DNA of 64,000 nt, from NCBI GenBank assembly GCA_950022295.1, contig OX465598.1, positions 187,669,501 through 187,733,500 of the forward strand. The letters run 5' to 3'. Positions 1-11,634 of this stretch are shown in pieces (within the stretch, counting starts at the first letter, position 1; each line of letters starts with the position of its first letter). This DNA is from Bromus sterilis. Taxonomy: Eukaryota; Streptophyta; Magnoliopsida; Poales; Poaceae. A model generated the notes under the pieces. That model was not told the origin of the DNA and ran no database searches. It saw only the letters and a list, made by a program, of their open reading frames with translations. Both the position numbers and the translations under genes were made by a program.

Positions 1-2808
1 CAATCCGGAGGAGACGAAGGAGATTCAGCGTCAAGTACAAGAGCTACTCGACAAAGGTTACATACATGAATCCCTTAGTCCTTGTGCTGTTCCTGTTATA
101 TTAGTGCCTAAAAAGGATGGAACTTGGCGTATGTGTGTTGATTGTAGAGCCATTAATAATATTACTATTCGTTATCGTCATCCTATTCCTAGGTTAGATA
201 ATATGCTTGATGAATTAAGTGGCTCTACCATGTTTTCCAAAGTTGATTTGCGTAGTGGATACCATCAAATTCGCATGAAATTAGGGGATGAATGGAAAAC
301 GGCATTTAAAACTAAGTTTGGATTATATGAGTGGTTAGTCATGCCTTTTGGGTTAAGTAATGCACCTAGCACTTTCATGAGATTAATGAACGAGGTTTTA
401 CGTGCTTTCATTGGACGATTTGTGGTAGTCTATTTTGATGATATACTGATTTATAGCAAATCTTTGGAGGAACATTTGGATCATTTACGTGCTGTTTTTA
501 TTGCTCTACGTAATGCACGTTTGTTTGGTAACCTTGGGAAGTGCACCTTTTGCACCGACCGACTATCGTTTCTTGGCTATGTTGTTACTCCGCAGGGAAT
601 TGAAGTTGATAAAGCCAAGATCGAGGCGATTGAGAGTTGGCCGCAGCCCAAAACGGTCACACAAGTGAGAAGTTTTCTTGGCCTCGCTTGATTCTATAGG
701 CGTTTTGTGAGAGATTTCAGCACCATTGCTGCACCTCTCAATGAGCTTACACGCAAGGATGTGCCTTTTACTTGGGGTACCGCACAGGAAGAAGCCTTCA
801 CGGTATTGAAAGATAAGTTAACACATGCTCCTCTGCTCCAACTTCTTGATTTTAATAAGACTTTTGAGCTTGAATGCGATGCTAGTGGGATTGGTTTGGG
901 AGGTGTGTTATTACAAGATGCTAAACCCGTTGCATACTTTTCTGAAAAATTGAGTGGGCCTAGTCTGAACTATTCTACTTATGATAAGGAATTATATGCT
1001 CTTGTTCGGACATTAGAAACTTGGCAACATTATTTATGGCCCAAAGAATTTGTTATACATTCTGATCATGAATCTTTGAAACACATAAGAAGCCAAGCAA
1101 AACTTAATCGTAGACATGCTAAGTGGGTTGAATTTATTGAGACTTTCCCTTATGTCATTAAACACAAGAAGGGGAAAGATAATATTATTGCTGATGCTTT
1201 GTCTCGTCGTTATACTATGCTTTCACAACTTGACTTCAAGATATTCGGTTTAGAGACACTCAAAGATCAATATGTACATGATGCGGAATTTAAAGATGTA
1301 TTGCAGAATTGTAGAGAGGGTAGAACATGGAACAAGTTTGTGCTTAATGATGGTTTTGTGTTCCGTTCTAAATAGCTATGCATTCCAGCTAGCTCTATTC
1401 GTCTTTTGTTGTTGCAGGAGGCGCATGGAGGAGGATTAATGGGACACTTTGGCGTGAAGAAGACGGAGGACGTACTTGCTACACATTTCTTTTGGCCAAA
1501 GATGAGACGGGATGTTGAGCGTTTTGTTGCTCGCTGCACTACATGTCAAAAAGCTAAGTCACGACTCAATCCTCATGGTTTATACATGCCTTTACCTGTA
1601 CCTAGTGTTCCGTGGAGGACATATCCATGGACTTTGTTTTAGGCTTGCCTCGAACAAAGAAGGGGAGGGATAGCATATTTGTTGTCGTGGATAGATTTTC
1701 TAAGATGGCACATTTTATACCATGTCATAAAAGCGATGATGCTGCTAATGTTGCTGATTTATTCTTTCGTGAGATTATTCGCTTACATGGTGTGCCCAAT
1801 ACTATTGTCTCGGATCGTGATACTAAGTTTCTTAGCCATTTTTGGAGATGCTTATGGGCTAAGTTGGGGACTAAACTACTTTTTAGTACTACTTGTCATC
1901 CCCAAACTGATGGACAAACTGAAGTAGTCAATAGGACTTTGTCTACTATGCTTAGGGCTGTTTTAAAGAGTAACTTAAAAATGTGGGAAGAATGTTTACC
2001 TCATATAGAATTTGCTTATAATCGTTCATTTCATTCTACCACTAAAATGTGCCCTTTTGAGATTGTTTATGGTTTTCTACCTCGTGCACCTATTGATTTG
2101 CTTCCTCTTCCATCTTCAGAGAAGGTTAATTTTGATGCTAAGCAACGTGCTGAATTGATATTAAAAATGCATGAGTTAACTAAAGAAAACATTGAGAAAA
2201 TGAATGCTAGATACAAGCTTGCTGGTGATAAGGGTAGGAAGCATGTTGTGTTTGAACCAGGAGATCTTGTTTGGTTACATCTGCGTAAAGATAGGTTTCC
2301 TGATTTGCGCAAGTCTAAGTTAATGCCACGAGCTGATGGTCCCTTTAAGGTTTTACAGAAAATTAACGATAATGCATATAAACTTGAGCTACCTGCAGAT
2401 TTTGGGGTTAGTCCCACATTTAACATTGCAGATTTGAAACCTTATTTGGGAGAAGATAATGAGCTTCCGTCGAGGACGACTTCAATTCAAGAAGGGGAGG
2501 ATGATGAGGACATCTCTACTAATGTTACACCCACATCTTCACCAACTACACATACTGGACCAGTTACTAGAGCACGTGCACGTCAACTAAATTATCAGGT
2601 ACTTTCGTTTCTTGCGAATCCTTCTAATGTTCATGAACATATGATGCTGCCTAAATTAGATACTTTTGTTTTGCTTATGAATGAAGGACCTAGCATGGAC
2701 AAGAAGGACGGTCATTGGAGCGGGATCAATCATGGAGAAGAAGGTGCGCGCGCGGGAAAGAACAACGGAGCTTCCAGTGGGGATTTTCGCACTTTGAAGC
2801 CACCATAA
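1..2808 (+). pseudogene. CRM-type pol pseudogene: RT, RNase H, integrase
   Basis: The reading frame carries RT (YFDD near 431-442), RNase H (DASG near 880), an integrase zinc-binding domain (about 1425-1555) and the integrase core, then a basic tail containing TRARAR. It ends at a TAA at 2806-2808, inside the 3' LTR. Compared with the intact copies in this window it is broken three times: a TGA at 689-691 at a Gly codon, a TAG at 1373-1375, and a missing G near 1614 that shifts the frame between the integrase zinc-binding and core domains. These breaks mean the copy cannot make a full polyprotein. The upstream gag, protease and RT start lie outside the window. Confidence 0.92.
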
Positions 2809-3417
2809 GGCATGCATGAAGGCTTGGACGAAATACACGAGATGCCACTTCATTATTTTCGTCCAAGAGCAATTATAGGTGCCGCGTCACCTTAATATTG
2901 GGCTGGGCCCATGTAATTTCGAAATACCACATTATAGGCTGTTTTTAGAGTCCGTATGTGTGGGGAAACCGAGTTAGGGTTGTTTTCGGACCCCACCTCC
3001 AAGGGGTCACGAAAATCCCCTCTGTTCCCCCATATATATAGCCCATAGGGCGTCGTTTAGACTTGGGTTTTAATTAGATTTAAGTTAGCCATAGCCGCAA
3101 CTTCGAGCTCTTCGTTTGTGTCATCCGACCAGGCCAAGACCTCATTGGAACCCCAACTTTCGTAATCATTCGTCTTATATTCGCAATATCCAGATTGCAA
3201 TTCTTAGTTCTTGCTTGTTCTTCGATTGCTTGCAGGAATTAGACCTTCGTGGTCAGGTTGATCGTGCATCCGCGGGATCAATAACCTCTCGGAGTTGGTT
3301 TAGCGATCGCTAAGGCGCAACGTCTTCGCACGTTCGTAGTCGGATCGTGAAAGTCATCTCCACCATAATCAATCTCCACCATCTCATCGAAACATCGGGA
3401 CACCTTCGCCTCTATCA
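2502..3417 (+). repeat. 3' LTR of Cereba-like element 0 (916 bp)
   Basis: It starts TGATGAGG and ends CTCTATCA, the same ends as the other Cereba-like LTRs here. The start lies inside the pol frame and directly follows a purine-rich run (AAGAAGGGGAGGA type). A TATATATA box lies near 3031-3040, the likely Pol II promoter. The last about 380 bp match the U5 side of the other copies. Confidence 0.93.
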
Positions 3418-4240
3418 GAAGAAGTCTTGAAGTATGCAGTACAAATGTTGTACGAGGGAGAGGCTCCACCAACAACACAGCAGAGTACGAAGGCCTGCTC
3501 GCCGGTTTGAGAGCCGCCATGGGTCTCTGAATCAAAAGACTCGTTGTCAGAGACAACTCTCAGCTGGTCGTCAACCAAGTCAAGGATGATTACGGCTGCC
3601 CCCAGATGCAGGCGTACGTCGACGAAGTCCCGCAAGCTCGAGAAGTACTTCCACGACCTGGGGATGGAGCTTATCCCAATGTCCAAGAACAACGTCGCAG
3701 ACGAGGTGTCCAAAATCGCTGCTGGCAAGAAAAAAGTACCGCCTGGGGTGTTCATTGAGCGTTTACTCGAACCCTCAGTCGACCACATGCGGCCGTAGAC
3801 CAAGAAGCAAAGGATCGAGACCAAGGGGCAGTTTCCCGGAGAACGACCCTCTTTCATTCCCGGCAAGCACCAAGACCTCATTGTCGATCCAACACCCCTA
3901 GACTGGGGCAGTGACATCATGGACTACCTGAAGAACGGAGAGCTACCAAGAAACCGAAAGGACGCCGAGCGGGTCGCTCGTCAATCATTGATGTACCTCC
4001 TACTCGATGAGACCCTTTACCATAGGCGTCCCAACGTTGTGAACCTACTGTGCATCCCCATAGACGAAGGCAAGAAGATGCTCCGAGACATCCACAAAGG
4101 AACATGTGGCGCCCACATTGGTTCCCGGGCTCTGGTCGGGAAAGATTTTCGGCAAGGGTTCTATTGTCCTACCGCCTAGAAAGACGCCATGGAGCTTGTC
4201 AACACCTGCGATGCCTTCCAATTCCATGCTTGTCGTCGTG
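3418..4240 (+). pseudogene. Tat/Retand-type gypsy pol fragment: RNase H end and integrase zinc domain
   Basis: Translated in shifting plus-strand frames, 3418-3800 gives the C-terminal half of a plant Tat-clade RNase H (YEGLLAGLRAAMG and LEKYFHDL type segments). Next comes the linker and then, from 3919, the integrase zinc-binding region (DYLKNGELP, LYHRRPN, then CDAFQFHA near 4210-4230). Several frameshifts and a stop make it non-functional. Similarity to the Tat pol ends abruptly at about 4231 and the integrase core is absent. The left end is the insertion site of Cereba-like element 0, so the N-terminal RNase H part should lie beyond the window start. The remaining 4231-4353 has no recognisable coding content. 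Confidence 0.75.
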
Positions 4241-4353
4241 CGAGCTACAGGGAAGAGCTTGGACCGGCGGGACTTTACCCGCCGGTTAGGTATCTTCCGA
4301 AAAGCACGCCGAATAGTAGGGTTAGTCAGGACATCGTTAAAGTAAATCGTAGT

Positions 4354-4556
4354 AACAAACACCGATTTAGCCCTAGGGGATTTTTTGTGTTGCACTCATA
4401 AACATGGATCCGGAGATCGCAGCATACAAATGTGGTGCTACCGGGAAACTAGTCATCCTAGTTTCCCGATAGCGCCATGTTTGTGAGATGTGATCTCCGG
4501 ATCCATGTTTATGAGTGCAACCCAAAAAATCCACGAGGGCTAAATCGGTGTGTGTT
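4354..4556. repeat. Foldback (long inverted repeat), MITE-like
   Basis: The two halves are near-perfect reverse complements around a loop at about 4453-4457. Matching pairs include CACCGATTTAGCCC at 4360 with GGGCTAAATCGGTG ending at 4550, and CATAAACATGGATCCGGAG in the left arm with its complement in the right arm. Arms are about 100 bp with a handful of mismatches. This is the form of a MITE or foldback element, but I found no clear target duplication. It lies exactly between two Tat pol fragments that run in opposite directions. Confidence 0.8.
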
Positions 4557-5796
4557 CGAGAAGTATACGTCAAAGTACAGGGTCCACTCATTGTTGTCTT
4601 TAGTGCCGGGAAGCGAAGATGCTTCCCGGATATCTTCGTCATCTTCCGGAGTCGGAGTCTATTCAGCAACGAAATCAGCCGGTACCTTGCTCTTGATGGT
4701 GGAGGAGTTGACAAACGTGAGGTGGAAGCCAGACAGCTCCAGCGCCCATTCCACGATCCTGCCCGTGGCTTCTCGGTTTTTCAGGATGCGCTCGAGCGGG
4801 AAAATGGTTACCACTCGAATTGGATGAGCTTGAAAATAGTTCCTATGCTTCCGGGAAGCTATTAGCACCCCGAAAAGTACCTTCTTGATCTGAGGGTGCC
4901 AACGTCTCGCGTCCCGGAGGACAGTTCTGATGAAGTAGACTGGCTTCTGGTTTGTCCTCCTGGCAGGAACGTTGGCCCCGTGGGCTTAGGTTGCAGGAGA
5001 TGAACCCTCAGAATTACTTGCTTCAGGTGGGGGTCCACCGCCTTCTTTTTCAATGTCGTGCTTGACCACCAATGCTCCGCTTACCACCTGACATGTTGCC
5101 GAGATGTACAACAGCAGGGGTTCGCGTGGGCGTTGTGCCACTATGGTTGGTAGTGACGTGAGGTACTTCTTCAGGTCTTGAAAAGCGGCTTCAGCTTTAG
5201 GGGTCCATTTGAGGGGACCGGATTTCTTCAATATCTTAAAGAGCGGGAGTGCTCTTTCGGCCAACCGGGATATGAATCTCCCAAGCGTCGTAATGCACCC
5301 GTTCAGTCTTTGGACATCCTTGATGCGTTCCGCGACCTGCATTTGCTCGATCGCCTTGATCTTGTCGGGGTTGACTTCGATGCCTCGGGACACCAAAAAC
5401 CCGAGTAGCTTGCCGTAAGGCACACCGAAGACTCATTTTTCTTGATTAAGCTTTAATTGCATCTTGTCAAGATTGCGGAATGTCTCGGGCAAGTCTTCGG
5501 CAAGATTTTCTTCTTTTCTGGGCTTGATCACGATGTCGTCCATGTAGGCCTCGACATTGCGGTAGAATTGCGGCCCGAGGCCGATGTGGATGTCTCTATG
5601 GAAGGTGGAACCCGCATTCTTCAACCCGAACGGCATACATATGTAGCAATATGTGCCGCAGGGGGTGATGAATGTGGTATTTTATTTGTCTTCAACTACC
5701 ATCTTGATCTTGTGGTATCCGGCGTATGCATCCAGGAAAGACAGTCAAGCACACTCCGATGTTGCGTCCACGATTTGGTCGATGCGAGGGAGAGGG
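4557..5796 (-). pseudogene. Tat/Retand-type gypsy pol fragment: RT to start of RNase H
   Basis: On the minus strand, reading from 5796 down, the sequence gives RT with MPFGLKNAGSTF and a YMDD active-site box (5433-5636), the RT thumb/connection (LLGFLVSRGIEVNPDKIKAI, 4986-5423), the start of the RNase H-like region (WTPKAEAAFQDLKKYL) and a later segment (RIVEWALELSGFHLTFVN, 4659-4868), ending at WTLYFD near 4580. YMDD and the surrounding residues fit Tat-clade RT. Frameshifts and stops separate the parts. The N-terminal RT side is cut by the CACTA element at 5797. Confidence 0.8.
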
Positions 5797-6165
5797 CACT
5801 ACTAGAGTAAAGCCTATACATGGAAATCTTATTAGTGGCGCATCTTCAATGTAATGCGCCACTAGGTTATAAGGGGTGGCGCACTGGTTAAAAATGCACC
5901 ACCTCTAAGATTTTAGAGGTGGCGCATATTGTAAAATTCGCCACCCATAAGGGTGGGCGAGCCCTGGATCCTCTTATATGTGGCGCATTTGGCAAAATGC
6001 GCCACCCCTAAGAACCTTATAGGTGGCTCATATTGCTGATGCGCCACCCTAAGAGCTTATGGGTGGCGCATATAGAAAATGCGCACCTATAAGCATCTTA
6101 GGGGTGGCGCATTTCCTGTATGCGCCACCACTGACATGCAATATGCGCCACCCCTAAGTATGGAG
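5797..6165. repeat. CACTA left terminus and subterminal inverted repeats
   Basis: The terminal CACTACTAG is followed by at least seven short palindromic motifs, GGTGGCGCAT facing ATGCGCCACC, spaced 25-60 bp apart, with variants of CTTATAGGGGTGGCGC between them. In CACTA elements such subterminal repeats bind the TNPA-type protein; here that role is inferred from position and form only. Confidence 0.8.
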
Positions 6166-6404
6166 CTGCCCTTATCTAGTCCACCCCACCTGCCACCTCT
6201 CATTCACTCCACACACTTCTCAAACTAGATCTACTCTTCTCACCTAGATCTATTCGATTTTGTCCTCCTCCCCACCTCATTTCTTCCATTTATCCATCCA
6301 TACTTGGCTTAAAATCTACTTTGTTTCATATTAAAGTAAGTGGGCCTCCTCACCAACTCTTTTCTTCCATTTATCACCTATAATTGCCTTTATTAGCTAG
6401 GGGT

Positions 6405-6622
6405 TTCATGTATATGTGAATCTTGAGTTTGATGTATATGTGAAGTATATATGTGAAGCTTGTGGTGGTTTGAGGTATATGTGAAAGCTTGAGGTGCTTT
6501 GATGTACATGTGAAAGCTTGAGGTGGTTTGATGTATATGTGAAGCTTATGGTGGTTTGATGTATATGTGAAGTGTATATGTGAAGCTTATGGTGGTTTGA
6601 TATATATGTGAATCTTGAGTTG
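6405..6622 (+). repeat. Imperfect tandem repeat in CACTA 5' region
   Basis: Units resembling TGATGTATATGTGAAGCTT followed by GAGGTGGTT recur about seven times with a period of roughly 30-36 bp and small length changes. The block sits between the subterminal repeats and the transposase and shows no coding capacity of its own. The preceding 6166-6404 is a pyrimidine-rich leader (TCTACTCTTCTCACC type) with no gene. Confidence 0.7.
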
Positions 6623-6750
6623 CCAATGTTTTGCCGAAATGTTGATTCATTTCCGTTTTGGCAAATTTCTGGCGCACTCTCCGCATGCTCCCATGCATTA
6701 TGAGGGAAGGTCATGCCAAATTTTCCCGGCGACGACCGTGATATATAATT

Positions 6751-9700
6751 GTGTTGCTCTCTCTGTGCATGAAGGCAGTCATGGTACGCGAGATGCTGAG
6801 CGATATCACCGTGACTAGGTGGATGCAATGTGCGACAAATGACATGCTACGGAATAATAGGACAGATATAAGATGTCTGTGTCGGAGATGCAAACTGCAG
6901 TGCGTGACAGAGCCTGATTCTGGAATATTGGAAAGACACCTGAAGCGTAACGGTTTGATGGATGGCTACACACGGTGGATAAGTGATGAAGCTGGTGAGG
7001 AGGAGGACGTCAATGCGCCAGTAAATGAGGAACGGCAACCAGACAATTACAACGGCGGGCGAGAAGATGAAGAGCATCCCGTACATGATCATGAAGAAAA
7101 TGCCAAAGCAGATCATGAAGATCAAGATGCCGGACATGAGGATTCAAGATGGGTGCGGGACCCTCATGTTCAAGAGTTTCTTGTCCAAGAGGCGGTGAAC
7201 GCAAGAGGTGCGGCTAGAGAGAAGGCCAAGATGGCGCAACTCGAGAAAGACACGGTTACGAAGTTGTACGAAGGATGCAACGACGGGGATACTCGCTTGA
7301 ATTAACACTTGGGGCTATGGAGATGAAGGCAAAACAAAAATGGACCGACGAAAGCTTCGATGATAACATGACATTCTGGCACGATCGTCTTCCAAAGGGC
7401 AACACGTGCCCAACTAGTATCGCTGAGGCCAAGAAAGTCCTTTGCCCTCTCGATCTTCTGCACGTTAAATACCACGTCTGCATAAATGATTGCATGATCT
7501 ATCGGGGTGAGGACGAAGATAAAACCACATGTTCGGTGTGCGGTGTTAGTCGATAAAGTGGTATGGTACTCTCCGATCACTCCTCCTCTGCAGAGATATT
7601 TCATAGATCCCGAGGAAGCAAAGCTCATGACCTGGCACGCAGATAGAAAGAAGCTAAAAGAGGATGACCCGAACCCGGATCCGGAAAAGGAGGACATGCT
7701 GAGGCACCCTTCAGATTGTAGCCAATGGACTGTGTTGGACCTCGAAGACCCAGATTTTGGGAAAGAACCAAGGAACCTCAGGATTGGTGTGAGCACCGAT
7801 GGAGTCAATCCGTTTGGCGGCCAGACCAGCACACACATACCTGGCCCGTGTTTGTATGCATATACAACCTCCCCTTGGAAGTGCATGAAGAAAAAGTACA
7901 TAACAATGTGTATGCTAGTTCAAGGGCCGAAACAACTAGGTACGGACCTCAATCTATATCTGCAGTTGTTGAGGAGCTAGAAACGTTATGGAAAGACGGA
8001 GTCAATACGTGGGACGCCGCGGCAAAAGAATATTTCCCAATGAAAGCCGCGGTGATCACGATGGTGCACGACTATCTCGGATACGGATATTTCGCAGGGC
8101 AGGTGGTCCAAGGATTCTGTGCATGCGTTAGGTGCATGGATAATACAACGTACCGCCAGCTACCAAAATATCCCGGATCTTCAAAAACCGTGTTCCAGGG
8201 GTCTCGGAGGTGGCTTCCCAAGAAACACGCGTGGAGAAAACAGGGACATCTGTTCGATGGAAGAAAGCAACTCCGAGCACCCCCAGCTCGAAGGAGCGGC
8301 AAAGAAATCGACAACTTGCTGAAAACTTGGAAAGAGTGCCTCATGCATATCATAGCCTTGATCTCATGCATATCACAAAGAACGTGTGCGAGAGCTTGTT
8401 TGGCACGCTGCTCAACATGCCGGAGATGACCAAGGATGGGCCAAAAGCAAGGAATGACTTGAAATTTATGGGCATCAGGAGGGAGCTTCACCCCCCTAGT
8501 GACGACGATGATGAGACGGAGGACGAAGAGGATACAAAAATGCAAAACTCTGGCAAACGAAAAAGGGAGACCAAGAAGAAGAACGGTATTGATCACTGCC
8601 CCCTGTCATGCTTCACTCTGTGCTAGGAGGAGATCAAGCGATTTATCCATTATCTCATAGGAGTAAAATTTCCGAACGGCTACGCGGGGAAGATAAGAAG
8701 ATACCTAGACGAGGCGAAGCAACGTTTCAGTGGGATGAAATCTCACGACTAAGCCGTGCTGATGACGCATATTCTCCCGGTTGCGATCCGAGGGATAATG
8801 GACGAGCACGTCCGAAAAACGTTGTTTGGCCTTTGCAACTTGTTTGACGTCATCTCTTGGAAGTCGATTTGCGCTACGCAACTCAAAAGGCTACAGGAGG
8901 AGATCATGCTCATACTATGTGAGCTTGAGATCTATTTCCCTCCCGTGTTCTTCGACATTATGGTGCATCTGCTGATCCATGTCGTGGAGGATATCGTCTA
9001 ACTCGGGCCTGCGTTTCTGCGCAGCATGATGCCGTTCGAAAGGATGAATGGACACATCAAAAAATACGTTTGTAACAGGTCCCGTCCAGATGGAAGCATA
9101 GCGAAGGGATTTCTAACCGAAGAGTGCATCTCTTTTTGCACGAATTATCTCAACACCAAGAACCCTGTTGGTCTGCCCGTGAACAAGCACTTTGGCAGGA
9201 TCGATCGGTGTGGTCACCAGGAGGGAAGCCGCGCAATGCATGTCAACTTCGAGAGTCGAGACATCGACTTTGAAAGAGCAAGCCTAGTCGCGCTAAAACA
9301 CATTCAGCTGGTCGATCCTTGGATAATAAAGCACAAGGATGTAATCAGGAAGAAGTAAAGTGACCAGGGCCTGCAGATAACGGACCGAGATCCACGGCTA
9401 ATCAAAGAGCACAACTTCGGTTTCATGACTTGGTTCAGGGACGAGATTCGTGCTAATCCCCCGCGAAGGAACGCTTCCGAGGACGAAAGTATGATATTAA
9501 CCTTGTCACAGGGTTCCGCACGCAACCTGATGACCTATCAAGCGTATGATATCAACGGCTACACATTCTACACGGAGGAAAAGGAAAATAACTGTGATTA
9601 CCACAACTCAAGGGTAACGGGGATATTCTACACCGATGACATCAAGGAAAGATTCTATGGAAGGATCGAGGACATATGGGAGCTCGACTACTGTGGAGAG

Positions 9701-10129
9701 AAGGTGCCGATGTTCCGTGTGAGATGGGACAAGAGAGTCGTAAAAGAAGACCGGTACTTCACCACCATGGTTATAACCAAAGCCAAATCCAAGCCTGCGG
9801 GTGCAAACGTCACCGCGAAAAATGAGCCATGGGTACTGGCTAGCCAATTGGACCAATGCTTCTTCATCACCGACCCAGCAAAGCCGAGCCGCGTTGTAGT
9901 GAGGAGAGGCAAAAGAAACATAATTGGAATGGATGGAGTCGCCAACGAGCAAGTCTTTGACAAGTACGGCGACCCGAAGATGGAAGATGACTACACATCT
10001 CAGGATACATACACCACAACCCTACCGAAGAAAGGTCTCCCGTTCAAGAGGAAAAGTGAAGGAGTCCTGGGCCTAAATTATTCAACCACGAAAAAGAAGG
10101 GCAAGAAGAAGATCGTGAGGAAACACTAG
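6751..10129 (+). pseudogene. TNP2-type CACTA transposase, decayed
   Basis: Collinear plus-strand pieces in all three frames match the TNP2 layout. The N-terminal transposase-associated zinc-binding region is at 6751-7305 (CLCRRC, GYTRWI). The TNP2 core follows (RIGVSTDGVNPFG near 7783-7815, then the GFCACVRC and HSLDLMHITKNVCESL segments to about 8450). The DUF4218-like part is at about 8640-9360 (FFDIMVHLLIH, MMPFERMNGHIKKYVCNR). The C-terminal DUF4216-like part is at 9425-10129 (YGRIEDIWELDY, FRVRWDK) and ends in a lysine-rich tail. Stops and shifts near 7305, 7556, 7980, 8752, 9001 and 9358 break the frame; one or two could be introns, but not all. The gene would have encoded the cut-and-paste transposase. 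Confidence 0.85.
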
Positions 10130-10404
10130 CTAGATATCTAGCTCCAAATTTACTCTGCATGGATTTACTCTGCACTTTGTAATTGATGATCACATTCTTA
10201 GGTTTGGATCATATAGTTTGAAGTGTATGAATGTCGATGATACACAATTGAAGCATCATGCCTAACTCCTTAAAAAGATGAAATGACCAGCTACACCTTG
10301 TAATTGACGATCACATTCTTATGTTTCCAAATGCCGCTACACCTTGTGTTTGTGGATCTTGGTTCAGCGACGACACGGTTAAGGCATGGTACGTGTATCG
10401 ATAG
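10130..10404 (+). other. CACTA 3' flank of the transposase, noncoding
   Basis: This AT-rich stretch follows the transposase stop. It holds two copies of a short motif (TTGTAATTGANGATCACATTCTTA at 10177 and 10288, N marking the varying base), and no gene. It ends with GATAG, the left target duplication of the solo LTR. Confidence 0.6.
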
Positions 10405-11320
10405 TGATGAGGACATCTCTACGAATGTTACACCCACATCTTCACCAACTACACATACTGGACCAGTTACTAGAGCACGTGCACGTCAACTAAATTATCA
10501 GGTACTTTCGTTTCTTGCGAATCCTTCTAATGTTCATGAACATATGATGCTGCCTAAATTAGATACTTTTGTTTTGCATATGAATGAAGGGCCTAGCATG
10601 GACAAGAAGGACGGTCATTGGAGCGGGATCAAGCATGGAGAAGAAGGTGCGCGCGCGGGAAAGAACAATGGAGCTTCCAGTGGGGATTTTCGCACTTTGA
10701 AGCCACCATAAGGCATGCATGAAGGCTTGGACGAAATACACGAGATGCCACTTCATTATTTTCGTCCAAGAGCAATTATAGGTGCTGCGTCACCTTAATA
10801 TTGGGCTGGGCCCATGTAATTTCGAAATACCACATTATAGGCTGTTTTTAGAGTCCGTATGTGTGGGGAAACCGAGTTAGGGTTGTTTTCGGACCCCACC
10901 TCCAAGGGGTCACGAAAATCCCCTCTGTTCCCCCATATATACAGCCCTTAGGGCGTCGTTTAGACTTGGGTTTTAATTAGATATAAGTTAGCCATAGCCG
11001 CAACTTCGAGCTCTTCGTTTGTGTCATCCGACCAGGCCAAGACCTCATTAGAACCCCAATTTTCGTAATCATTCATCTTATATTCGCAATATCCAGATTG
11101 CAATTCTTAGTTCTTGCTTGTTCTTCGATTGCTTGCAGGAATTAGACCTTCGTGGTCAGGTTGATCGTGCATCCGCGGGATCAATAACCTCTCGGAGTTG
11201 GTTTAGCGATCGCTAAGGCGCAACGTCTTCGCACGTTCGTAGTCGGATCGTGAAAGTCGCCTCCACCATAATCGATCTCCACCATCTCATCGAAACATCG
11301 GGACACCTTCGCCTCTATCA
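10405..11320 (+). mobile_element. Cereba-like solo LTR with target duplication GATAG
   Basis: A complete 916-bp LTR (TGATGAGG to CTCTATCA) stands alone and is flanked on both sides by GATAG (10400-10404 and 11321-11325). This is the classic product of insertion followed by LTR-LTR recombination that removed the internal region. The frame open through 10711 is the C-terminal pol tail normally encoded by this LTR, not a separate gene. It is inserted in the CACTA element's 3' region. Confidence 0.95.
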
Positions 11321-11455
11321 GATAGGATGAGTAACACACCGATGGGAAGGAAGGCCATGGCCTCGCTAAAAAAACCAGATATTTAGTAGCGATAAAAAAC
11401 TAGTAGCGATAAAAAACCAGATAGATAGCTAGGCCAATTAATAAAAAAATAGAAA

Positions 11456-11634
11456 AAATTTTAGGGGTGCCGCATCTTTCATAAATGCGCCACTAAATAT
11501 GCTTAGGGGTGGCACATTTTGCCAGAATGCGCCACCAAGAAGTTCCTTATGCGTGGCGCATTCTGGAAAAATGCGCCACGCATAAGAAACCTCTTGGTGG
11601 CGCATTCTGGCAAAATGCGCCACCCCTTGGCCAT
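11456..11634. repeat. Second block of CACTA subterminal inverted repeats
   Basis: About six GGTGGCGCAT / ATGCGCCACC motifs are packed in 180 bp, of the same kind as at 5836-6160. The AT-rich stretch before them (11326-11455) holds two copies of TAGTAGCGATAAAAAAC, loosely like a decayed CACTA end. They support either the 3' end of the element that starts at 5797 or the beginning of a second CACTA copy. Confidence 0.65.

Larger units (their letters stand above)
1..3417 (+). mobile_element. Cereba-like CRM-clade Ty3/gypsy element 0, 3' part
   Basis: The window opens inside the reverse transcriptase of a Ty3/gypsy element. It continues through RNase H and integrase into a complete 3' LTR ending at 3417. 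The sequence is nearly the same as the intact copies at 13205-20848 and 21502-29238. The LTR begins inside the pol frame, which is a known trait of the centromeric CRM clade. The bases after the LTR (GAAGA, 3418-3422) are the expected right copy of the 5-bp target duplication; the left copy lies outside the window. The element sits in a Tat-type RNase H sequence that resumes at 3418. The family name Cereba is from recognition; the structure is directly visible. Confidence 0.9.
5797..11634 (+). mobile_element. CACTA (En/Spm) DNA transposon, right terminus not found
   Basis: It starts with CACTACTAGAGTAAAGCC at 5797, a typical Triticeae CACTA terminal inverted repeat start, directly inside the minus-strand Tat RT. 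Behind it come inverted subterminal repeats of the form TGGCGCATnnnATGCGCCA, then a plus-strand TNP2-type transposase pseudogene (6751-10129). A Cereba-like solo LTR interrupts the 3' part. A second block of the same subterminal repeats lies at 11456-11634. I could not find a clean opposite terminus (expected to end CTAGTAGTG), so the right boundary is a best guess; the second block could belong to another CACTA copy. Confidence 0.65.

Noticed and set aside
5797..10129. TNP2 transposase as a functional multi-exon gene
   Set aside because: Too many frame changes and stops, some without any plausible splice sites and within conserved domains; I call it a pseudogene.
10304..10711. A 135-aa ORF and its twin at 13074-13511 as small genes
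   Set aside because: They are the pol C-terminal tail encoded by every Cereba-like LTR, fused by chance to flanking sequence.
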